Shown one piece after another: positions 14,601 to 26,600 of a DNA stretch of 64,000 bases (position 1 is its first letter; each line of letters begins with the position of its first letter). Location: assembly GCF_963259705.1 (NCBI RefSeq), contig NC_081842.1, forward strand, positions 59,861,787 to 59,925,786, given 5' to 3'. Under the pieces are notes generated by a model, which was not told where the DNA came from, ran no database searches, and was given only the letters and a program-made list of their open reading frames with translations. Source of the stretch: Myotis daubentonii. Lineage: Eukaryota; Chordata; Mammalia; Chiroptera; Vespertilionidae. The position numbers and the translations under genes were made by a program.

Positions 14601-17600
14601 TGTGTTCAAGGCTCCCTCTTTGCCCAGATGTCCTGACATTTTTTCTTACTATCAAGCTTTTAATGAGTATTGGGGATAAAGAGTTTAAAGATATATCTGG
14701 AATGTAGAAAGGCAGTTCTGTTCATTAGAGTCAACTCCATCATTACTATATCATCATCATCATCATCACCACTAACTGTGTAACACATTAATTTTTTTGT
14801 TTCTCATAATCTTATGAGAGGTCCTGTAATTATCTTCATTTTATAGGTGATGGAAATTAAGGCTTAGAGGGTGTGAGGAACATGTATAGGATCACAACCC
14901 GTGTGGACAGGATAACTGATTCCAAAGCCCAAGTGCCCTTAACCACTGGGCATGGGCATCACTGCCTTCTCCATATCATAGTCATCAGATGAGCTAGAGT
15001 AAAGGTTGACATCCATAACCCAGGCACATGGATAAATAAAAAAGCAGTCTGTGTTTATACTTTTTATTCTAGGGAGTTACCACTCACAAAGAAGCTATCG
15101 GTCCCTATGTCTATCCCCCATCAGAGTTGTAGATCGAGTCAATTTAGGACCTTGGGAGCCGGAGGGGGGGGGGTAGGGGGTGAGGGATAGAAGTTGCAGG
15201 AATGGTCAGGCCCTGTAGCCTTGATGGCAGCTTCATGGGGTGATTCCCACAAGCCTGGCCGCATGTATTTCACCATTTTAGGGATTCATGCTGCAGTGAT
15301 ATGTCAATGAACTGTTAGGTGCTGATAGTCTGTGTGGTGTCTGACTGACTTAGTAGGGACCTGCTGATGACTTATAGCTGGGTGAATGAGATGTGATGAA
15401 TCACCCTTTACTTTCCTTTTGGTTAAAGCTGAAGGAACTGAAGAATCTGCAGCAGCAATACTTACAGATTAACCAGGAGGTCACTGAGTTACGTCCAGTG
15501 AAGGCTCAACTTCAGGAGTATCAAGATAAGACAAAAACATTTCAGATTATGCAAGAAGAGCTCAGGCAGGAGAACCTCTCCTGGCAGCATGAGCTGCATC
15601 AGCTCAGGTATGATAATCTCTGCTTTTATACCCTTTTAGTTTTCTTATTTTTTTAAAACTTTTTATTATGAAATAATCATAGCTATATATAGGAAGTTGC
15701 AAAAATAGCATAGAGTTCTCATGTACCCTCCACCCAGTTTCCTCTAATGGTCACATCTTAACTCTAATGCAATATCAACATCAGGAAATTGGCATTGATA
15801 TGATTCAAAGACCTTATTCATATTTCACCAATTTTACATTCATCCGAGTATTTATATGTGTATAGTTCTGTGCAGTTTTACCATATGTGTAGATTCACAT
15901 AACTACCACCACAACTCACATATACAACTGTCCCATCAACACAAATATGTCCCGTATGCCACTAGTTTATAGTTATACTCTTCCCTCACTCTGCTTCCTC
16001 CCCTCTCATTCCTAATCTCTGGCCACCAGTAATCTGTCCTCCATCTCTATAATTTTGTCATTCTGAGAATGTTTTGTAAGTGGAATTATACAGTATGTAA
16101 CCTTTTGAAATTAGCTTTTTTCATGCATCATAATGCCCTTGAGCTCCATCAACTTTGTTGAGTGTATCAATAGTTTATTCTTTTACCAACAAATTGTATT
16201 CCATGTATTGCTTTTGGCCATTTACCCATTGAAGGATATGAGTGTTGTTTCTAACTTTTAGCTATTGTAAACAAAGCTGCTATGAACATTTGTATATAGA
16301 TTTTTATGTGGACAATAAGTTTTCATTTCTCTGAGATAATTTCCCAGGAGTGCAAATGCTAGGTTGTATGGTAAGTGTAATTTTTAGTGTTTTATTTTTA
16401 TTATTTTTTTTAAATTTTTATTTTTTTTTAGTTTTTATTTTTTTATTGCTTAAAATATTACAAAGGGTATTACATATGTGTCCATTTTATCCCCCCGCCC
16501 TAGACAGTCCCCTAGCCTCCCCTATCCCCCAGTGTCTTATGTCCATTGGTTATGCTTATATGCATGCATACAAGTCCTTTAGTTGATCTCTTACCCCCCT
16601 ACCTCCTGCCCCCCAACCCTCCCCGGCCTTCCCGCTGCAGTTTGACAATCTGTTTGAGGCAGCTCTGCCTCTGTATCTATTATTGTTCAAAAGTTTATAA
16701 TGGTCTCTATTGTCCATGAATGAGTGAACTCGATCATGTGGTATTTTTCCTTTATTGACTGGCTTATTTCACTTAGCATAATGCTCTCCAGTTCCATCCA
16801 TGACGTTGCAAATGGTAAGAGTTCCTTCCTTTTTACAGCAGCATAGTATTCCATCGTGTAGATGTACCACAGTTTTCTAATCCATTCATCTACTGATGGG
16901 CACTTAGGCTGTTTCCAGATCTTAGCTATGGTGAATTGTGCTGCTATGAACATAGGGGTGCATATATCCTTTCTGATTGGTGTTTCCGGTTTCTTGGGAT
17001 ATATTCCTAGAAGTGGGATCACAGGCTCAAATGGGAGTTCCATTTTCAGTTTTTTAAGGAAACTCCATACTGTCTTCTATAGTGGCTGCACCAGTCTGCA
17101 TTCCCACCAGCTGCAAACTATATTCCAGAATGACTGTACCATTTTATATTCCTACCAGCAATACATGAGTGATCCAGCTTCAATATTAAATGCTGCATTC
17201 TTGTCAGCATTTGATATTAACATATGTAATGTTATTTTAATTTGCATAATAGTTAATAATGTTGAACATCTTATTATGTGCTTATTTGACAGTCATTTGT
17301 CCATTTTGGTGAAATGCATATTCATGTTTTTTGCCTATATTTCTATTTAAGTTGTTAATTTTTTACTCTGGAGTTTTGAGAGTTATTTATATATTCTAGA
17401 TACAATTTCTTTGTCAGACATGTGGTTTGCAAATATTGTTCCCAGTCTGCAGCTTTCCTTTCATCCTTCTCAACAAGATCTTTTAAATTTGGATTAATAT
17501 AATTCATTGATTATTTTTCTCTTTATTCAAGATTCAGCAATTTCTATTGTTCATATCTTCTTTATATGTTCTATTTCTTTGCTGATGCTTCCTTTATTTT

Positions 17601-20600
17601 TATTTGTTTCCAGTGTATTAGTAATTGCTTGTTGAAATATTTCTATAATGACTGCTTTACAATCCTTGTCACATAATTCCAACACTGTCATCTCACTGTT
17701 GTAATCTGATGGTTTTCTTTTTTGTCAATCAAGTTGGGATTTCCCTGGTTCTTAGAATGTGACATCCTTGTTTCTTATTATGATGCGTTCAGTTTTGGAA
17801 ATTATGACTTGGAGTCTTATTTAAATCTGCTTCAGTGGACTTCCACTGATACCACACCAGCTGGGGAAGGGGAACATTGCCACTTTACTGCCAGATGGAG
17901 GGTGAAGGCCAATGGGCTCCCCACTCAGCCTCTATTGATAGCTCTAGAGAGAAAGGGTGCCCTGATATTGCCAGGAAGAGGTAGAAGTCTCGTCTCCCCA
18001 CTTGTACCCCACTGACAGCACAATTAGTTGGGAGGGTTGCCTCGTTACTGTTAGGTGAGAATAGGAATCCGGGCTCCACACACGGCCTCCGTTGATATCA
18101 CTATGGGGTGTGGAGAAGGTCACTTTTGTTACTGGGCAGTGTTGCAAGTCCAGGCTCCTCACTCGGTCTCCCTGGCACTGCAGAAAGCGGATTGGGGGAG
18201 TGGCACATTGTTACCATTGGGTAGTGCCCGAAGTCCAGACTTTGCTCTTGGCCTCTTCTGATACTGCCTCTGCAGGGACAGGGAGGAGCACTTCATTACC
18301 TTGTCATGGGAGAGATGGATGTCCAGGTCTCAACTTGTTTTCTCCACTGACACTGCAGTAGGGGTGGGGTCAGTCAGAAAGAGGCACCTCTTTACCACTG
18401 GGTGATGGTGACAGTTCAGGGTACATACGGAATTATTCATCTTTCTCTCACAAGTATATTTTTGCTGTGATTATTTCATGTTTTCTTAGGATGGAAAAGA
18501 ATTCCTGGGAAACTCATGAGAGGAGAATGAAAGAACAGTACCTTATGGCTATTTCAGATAAAGATCAGCAGATCAGTCATCTGCAAAATCTTATGAGGGA
18601 ATTGAGATCTGCCTCCCAGACTGAGACCCTCAAAGTACAGTACCAAAGGCAGGTGAGTAATTCCAATGCAGATTGCTACTCAGAAGTAACCATTACCCAG
18701 GAAGCATCAGCTTCATGCAAGCTAAGTGCATACCTGACAGTATTCGGCAAGCCATTTCATGACTTCTATGGGGTGGACAGGGTTTCTGGAGGGAAGGAAT
18801 TAAGTGTAAACAAGCTTCATCGCTGTTTGTATTCTGGCAGGCATCCCCAGAGACATCAGCTTCCCTGGAAGGGCCACAAAACCTAGTTTATGAGACAGAA
18901 CTTCTTAGGACTCAGCTCAATGACAGCTTAAAGGAAATTCACCAAAAGGAATTAAGAATTCAGCAACTGAACAGCAGGGTAAGTCTTTCCTGCTAGACTG
19001 GAATTCAGTTTCTTATTTCCATGACTAGAAGCAATAAGGTAAGTAGATGATGATTAAATCTAGGCTCCAGCTATAGCATACCCTAGGGTACAGAAGTTTT
19101 ACCTTTCTCAGAGTAACTTGCCTAAGGTGTTAGGAGGAGTTTGGTCTGAGATAAATATGATGTACATAGAAAAGCAAGGTGCCTGCCTTATGTAGAAGGT
19201 ACTTTTAAAATATTGTTAAATTCAACTAATTGACATGAAGAGACTGATAACACTATTTACTTTGGCATAGAAATATACATTTTTAAAAATTTTTCTTTAT
19301 TTTATATTATTTATTTATTTATTTATTTAATATATTTTATTGATTTCTTACAGAGAGGAAGGGAGAGGGATAGAGAATTAGAAACATCAATGAGAAAGAA
19401 ACATCGATCAGCTGCCTCCCGCACACTCCCTACTGGGTATATGCCTGCAACCAAGGTACATGCCCTTGACCAGAATTGAACCTGGGACCCTTGAGTCCGC
19501 AGGCCAACGCTCTATCCACTGAGCCAAACAGGTTAGGGCATAGAAATACATATTTTAAAAATACTTTTGTTGAGCCCTAGCTGGTTTGACTCAGTGAATA
19601 GAACACTGCCCATGGACTGAAGGGTCCCAGGTTCAATTCCAGTGAAGGGCACGTACCTCCATTGCAGGCTCTATCCTGGCCCAGGACCTTTGGGGAGGCA
19701 ACCAATCTGTGTGTCTTTCTCACATTGCTGTTTCTCTCTGTGTTTCTTCTCTCCTTTCCACTCTCTCTAAAAATCAATGGGAAAATATCCCCAGGTGAGG
19801 ATTAACAAAACAAAACAAAATTTTGTCGATCCAAATAAATTGGTAAAATTGCAGACCCTTTGTTGGGGGAATTATGTTGGAGTTTTTAGAGGGGCTCCAG
19901 AGAAGCTCCTACCCAGTTCCCCTACCAGCTAGTCAGTTATTTCCAGAAAGTTCTGCCCTTCCAAGTTCTGTAACACTTTTTCCCCCCCATAAACTAGATC
20001 CCGCCTCAACCCTGTTATATTTGCTCTCCTGAACATTAGACTGTGACTCTCTCTCTGAGCATTTATCTTTCTAGGACAATATTTTAAACTGCAATTCAGT
20101 GCTATTAGTAGATTATGAAGTCATTTTAGTAGATAGCAAAGATTTTAATGTAAATGTTTTATTGAAGTAAAACGTACAAAAAAGCACTCAAATCATAAAT
20201 GGCATGGCCTATTTCCATAAAATGAAGACACCTGTGTAATCAGCACCCCACTCAAGAGTTAGAACATACCAAATCCCGGAAGTCCTCGTGTCCAATTCAC
20301 TGCCACCCCCCACCCCCTAGAGCTACATGTAAGTGGAATCATGTTTTCTCTTTCATGTTGCTTCATTTATTTTGTGAGATTCATCCATATTGTATATAAT
20401 ATGATTTTTCAGTTCTCATGTATTACATTGTGGACATATACCATAATTATTCTACTGTTGAAGAAATTTGGGTTTCTCCATTTTGGAGCAATTATAAACA
20501 GTGAAAATAGTATTTTTTATTTAAAAATAGATTGAAAATGTGTATGTATTATGTAATTAAAAGTGTATCTTGTTTTCAGAAACTTTAGTTTCAGTTATTT

Positions 20601-23600
20601 ATGGACTGGTTTCTGGCTCATAATCCAAGTTACGTTTTCTTTAACAACTTTATTGAGGTATACTTCACATATCACTTAACAAAGTATGAGAAACATTGCT
20701 TTAGGTCGCCATAATTCTGGGTGACAAAGAGTTCTTCCTTTAGAAATCAGCTGTAAGAAAGGTATCTCCATATGTAGCATCATTCATTCATTTATTCATC
20801 AAGCAAATAGCTATTATTTGCCTTTTATGAGCCTAGCCATATGCTAGGTATTGAGGATACATATAGCCATTTATGGAGCTTACACTGCAGTGAGCTTAGA
20901 GCCTCACTATAACTGGTCCTAGAAAACTGGAAGAATTGCTTCTTGGGCCCTAGATTGGGATTGTAGTAGATGGGCTGTCAGCATAGAATGGCTCCACTCC
21001 AAGGCATTGCGCTTTTCTTATGTGGATGCTCAGACTTCACATGTATTTGAACAAGCATGGTTATATGTTTCTATGTAATGCAAACTTGAAAACATGAGAG
21101 GAATGATTACTGTATACTGTAGTCTAGATGCTGTCCTCCATTTTTACAAGTATAGACATGATGAAATAAAATAGCTTATGAGCTAGAGCAGAAGTCACAA
21201 ACTTTTCCTTGCAAGCCCAGATAGTAAATGCTCTGTTAAAACTACTCAGCTTTGCAATTGTAGCACAAAAGCAGTCATAGACGATGCATAGACAAGGAGG
21301 GTGGTTATGTCCCACTTAACCTAATTCACAAAAGGTAGTAGGCCCTGGATTGTAGTTTGTCAGCCCCTGTGGACCTCTATAGTTTATTACAGACAAAATA
21401 ATATAAACATTGTAAAGGTGGTTGATATGAGGGTAGCTTATTGTAAATAATTAGACTTCTTCAGTTATGGGGTTTGTACTCTTCTAGATATGTCAAAGAA
21501 AAGAGTGTTAGGATTTTTTTCAACACTGAGGGATATTGTTTGTTTCTGTTTTGGGCTGTTTTGTTTTTTGGTATGGCTTGTCTCCTATGTTAGGAGAAAG
21601 TTAACTCCTTGCCTCAGAACCCAGTAGTTGTCATTATACCAAGCTATTTCTGTCTTCAAATTAGTTTGTCCTTTCCTTTACTAACTGTCTTTTCTCCTAA
21701 GAAAAGCCCATAACTTGTTTAACTTCCTTGTTGAACTCTCAGTTGGGGCACCATCAGGTAGCAGATAGAGCTCTAGACTTGGAATCAAGAACATTCTTGA
21801 GTCCTGGTCTGCCACCTACCAGCCACATGACGTTAGGCAAGTCACTGCTCATCTCTTTGTTTGTCATTTATAAATGTCTCTCAAATAAGAGAATACTCTT
21901 GAAAATGCTTTGTAAACTGAACATTGCTCTTAGAGGTAGGTTATTATGTTTTTCATTCTGGCTATGTAGATGTTTTTGTTATACCATGTGGATTTGTTGT
22001 TCTAATTTTTCATATGCATCAAATGTCCTTGCCAGTCATCATGTTATCTCTAGAAAAGTATTATATTCTTTTCTCTGAACATTGATCCAACTATTTTACT
22101 TAAACATTAACCCAGAATACTGACAACAAGGAATACTCAGGAAGAGATTGAACACACAGCTAGGCACACCAGTCTCCTTTCACGTGGTAGACAGTCCTAC
22201 AGTGGGTACTTCGGAAAGACATCTCTGTGGTTATTAATGTATCTGGGTGTTAATTATTACTAAACTTAAAACTTGACACCTACAAGTGAGGACTTAGAAT
22301 TAGAGTTCCGGGAGACCAAATTCAAATCAATATGTAGAAGCTCCAAAGAGTAAATTTTTTGCTCAATATTAAAAATAATTTTCTGTCTTTGACATGGTGG
22401 GAAAGGGATTGGGCTGCTTTGTCAGGTAGTGAGTGCCCCGACACTGGATGTGTTCAAGGAAAGACTACCTGTCACTCATGTAGCAGAGAAGAGTCCTGCT
22501 TTGAATGACTGAAATTTTTATACCGGTGAGAGTCTGTACTCCCAGTATAGTTTCTTACATATATATCAACATATTAAGATCTATTTCCCCCTCCTACCAC
22601 ATATTGTAATTTTTTATTCTGTGTTCACTTTTAACTTTTTACAGCATTGAAAAATCTACCCAGAAATATTATTGTATGAATTTTTTGATGACAGCTGTAT
22701 CTCCAGCCATCTAGAACTCTAGGGGTTATAGTCATTTGTTAGTAACTTCACCTTGGACCCAAGCTACTGCCCTTTTCTTACATACCTGGGAGAGCCTCTC
22801 CTATTAGGTTGCTTGTGGCTTCTGCTTCCTGGTTCTTCAGATAATGTACTGGGCACCACAAATAAAGTTTCTTGCTACTTCCCCCAACTTGTTCTCCTTT
22901 GCTTGTCAAAAATTATGAGTTTTCTCACTTTGAAGGAACACATTATTGAAATAAAGGCCTTGCATTTAAAAACAAAAATTAAATCCTTTAAACTCAGGAC
23001 AGCTAGCCTGAGGACTGTTTATAGTGAAACAGCCCTGTCCTCTGTTTCAGTTTTCTCAACTACTCGAAGAGAAGAATACCCTTTCAATTCAGCTGTGCAA
23101 TACCAGTCAGAGTCTTCGCGAGAACCAGCAGCACTACAGTGACCTTTTCAATCACTGCACGGTCTTGGAGAAGCAGGTCCAGGAGCTGCAGGCGGTGAGT
23201 AAGGAGAAGTGGAGAGGCTGGGAAAACTGTTATGAAACTGAGTTTCAATGAGAAAGTAAGTGGGCAGCATTAACGAGGCTGCTGTGTGCAGGCTGAAGGT
23301 TAATTAGCTGTGATGGGAGAAAGTGAGAGAGAAGAAGGGAATTACTAAATGGGAATAAGTTGTAGGAAAAATTGAGGGGATTAAAATAAAAAGGATGAGT
23401 GAGGTGGTGGGAGATAAATCAAAACGCGTGGAAAACAGTGATGATTGAGGCTTTTAGAATTCTGAAACTAGGAAAGTTTTTATTTTGCTTCAAGAAATAA
23501 GAAAGCTGTAGGGAGATTTGGACCTGAGGAACAAAATAGGCAGAGCTGCCCAGCCGGAGTGGCTCAGGGGTTTAGTGTGAGCTATGAACCAGAAGGTCAC

Positions 23601-26600
23601 GGTTCGATTCCCTGTCAGGGCACATGCCCGGGTAACAGGTTTGATCCCCAGTATGGGGTGTTCAGGAGGCAGCCGATCAATGATTCTCTCTCATCATTGA
23701 TGTTTCTATCTATCTCTTCCTTTCCCTTCCTCTCTGAAATCAATACAAATATATATATATTAAAAAATAGGCAGAGCTGTTGGGGGCAGTGAACAGCAGT
23801 TCATTGTTGAAGTTGGCAGAGATTGAAAATCATTATGGCAGGAGGAGAACAGTTTTGGGAGGGATTGTTGAGCAAGGGAAGATCAGAGTAGCTTCTGGAA
23901 AATTCGTGAGCCTCCACTGGAAGAAAGCAGATTCAGTGTTAAGCCTTTAAAGGTTTAAGAGGAGAGATTCAAGAATGGGAATCTGGAATAAAATTAATGA
24001 GAGTTTTATGTAGGAGATTAATGTATTAGAGCTGAAGGTTCTCACTTCTAAATCTCTACTTGAAGAGAATTGCAAACACGTATTCCTCTCCAACATTTCT
24101 TATTCTCTTTGATGTTAAGTGAGTTCTCCTTTTGCCCAACTACAGTTTAAGCACTTTCATCACTGAATGGCTAAGCTTATTCTGCTTCTAGGGGCCGTCG
24201 AGTTTGGATGTTGCTCCAGGAGCTCCCCAGGAAAAGAATGGGGCTCACAGGAAGAGTGATCCTGAGGAACTGAGGCAGCCACAGCTAAGGTAGGGAGGAG
24301 CTCGCACCCCTGCAGCATGCATTATATACGCAGAAATTGGACAGCTGTGTAGGATCTTCTAGACTCTAGATTGAACTGGAGTCCATTGTATGGATCTGAC
24401 ATATCATCTTATCTTATTGGCCTCGCAGAATTGATGTGAGGATTAAATAGTAATAGTTCTAACTAACAAATTAAGTATGAAAAGTTTGTAAAGCAAAAAC
24501 AGAAGCACCATTACATACACCCCCCCAACCCCCACCCCACTAATTCTGTGGTTATTTAAATGAAAGCTATTCAGTTAATCCCTAAAATCTCTTAAGATAT
24601 TTTCTGCACCTTAGTCGCTCTACATCTATGCTTTTAACGTCTTATTTGCATCTGTAAGTTTTTCTGCTTTGTAACCGCATGAAAACTTGGAATCCCTTGC
24701 ATCAGCAACTGGGTTCTGCAATTCGTGATGCGGTTTGTTTTCCTTTGGTCCTGAAGTTTTCCGGAAGCCCAAAAGCAGCTGAGCAACACTAAACAGGAGG
24801 TGAACGAACTGAGGAAGCTGCTGGAAGAAGAGCGAGACCAAAAAGTGGCTGCTGAGACTGCCCTCTCCATGGCCGAGGAGCAGATCAGACGGTAAAGGGC
24901 TGAGGGAGATACCTGTTTCCACCTCTGGTCCTTTCTGATCACACTCATGTACATTCCAGCGGCTAGACTTAGGAATAATTAGGATGTAATCCTCATCTCA
25001 AGACGGGTGCTCAGGGACTTTAGGGTCATTGTAGTCATGCGAGAAGACTGTACTTCTGGAATCTAGGAGGCCTGCACTTTCCAAAGCAGTTGTTCTTAGA
25101 GAATAATAATAATATCATCTACCATTTATGATAGCTGTATTAACTTTTTTTTTTCAGGGCCACATTAGAATTTTAACAGAGAAAATTGGGAGTGCATAAA
25201 CATTGCATATGAAACACAAATTGACATAACCTAAATGAAAGTGCCTGAGGGAACAAAGTACAAAGTCAAGCTTAGAAATGTAGGCACTGGTACTTGATGA
25301 AATCACATTATTTCCCAGCAATTCAGTTTCTTCCTTTGTGGTTTAGAGTGATAATCAAGTGAGTCAATAAATGAGTATATGTATATAAACATACATAAAA
25401 ATTCTATATTACTGCCCAGTGCTATTAAAAATACAGATGTTCTCTTCTTAATTTCTTTCAATCACGTTTCTTTCTCTTGAGCTTTCTCTTGTATTTTCAC
25501 TTATACATTTCTTGTTTGAATTCTCTTTTTTAAAAACCATTGATTTACCTGTTTTTCTGTCATGTTAAATTCAAATGCAAGTGATAGACTATGTCCTTTT
25601 GTGGGGCATTTATTTAACTTAAACGTTGCCCAGAGAGTGTCCATGAGGGGCTTGCTGACTAATCTTTTCTCCGGATATTCTTCCTCACATTCCATTTTTT
25701 CTTCTTTTTTCTCTTCCTCCTGTTCCTCTTCCAGTTTATTTTTTCCATCCTTTTCCATTTCTTCTTCCTTTTCTCCTTCTCTCAATTCTTTACTTTTCCT
25801 TCTTTCATCTTTACTATGATTCCTATTGGATTGCTCTGGATTTTTATCACAGGGCATAACTGGTTGTTTCTGTATAGCAAGATATTTAAAAATCATGAGA
25901 TTAAGCCCGGTTCGTTGTTGGGGTTCAGCCCCAGCGGGTACAGGGGTTCCCAAAGGTGTGGATGGAGTCGGCGAAGAATGAAGGACACGGAGGCAGCGTT
26001 CAGTTGATCAGCATAGCTAGGTTCTCTCTCCAGGTTCTAGCCAGATTCTCTCACCAGGTTCTGTCGCTCGATTCTCCAGCCAGGTTCTGTCTTGACAACT
26101 TTTTTCATGTGGGGTGAAATAAGGTATCTTTTATATCCTAACTAACTATATTTCATATAGTATATGAGGTAGGTGTAGGATTCTTTAGAGAGCCAGTGAA
26201 ATGGCAACCCCATTCCCTATCTGAGATCTGAATCGATTTTTTTTTTTTTACAAAGATTAAAACACATGGGAGATTAAGAGACCACTTTATAAAGCCGAAA
26301 TAGAAGAATTAGCTTTTGTTTGTTAGCAGATGCACTTCCTAAACCTGAATTTCTCCTAGTCCAAGGCAGTGACAGGCCGGGGTAGACTTTCCTTGCAGAA
26401 GAAGAACCCACGCTTGTGAAAGTAGAACATTACAGCACGTCGTGCTTCTTAAGGGAAGTTTGTGCCAAGTGATTGGAAGGACAGCTGTGTGTCCCCAGTT
26501 CCTTATTCCCAACTCACCAGTCTAGAGAATCACTATGCATGAGAGAGTAGAGTGGCTGAGATTATTTTGAGTGTCCCTTTCCATGGAAAGAAACATTAAA

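Noticed and set aside
15393..15656. ORF running past the GOLGB1 exon end at 15607
   Set aside because: Intron read-through. The phase and donor at 15608 are clear.
16687..17043. L1 ORF2 C-terminal ORF as a host gene (also 51253-51660 and 61007-61486)
   Set aside because: These are retrotransposon ORFs inside elements with A tails or target duplications.
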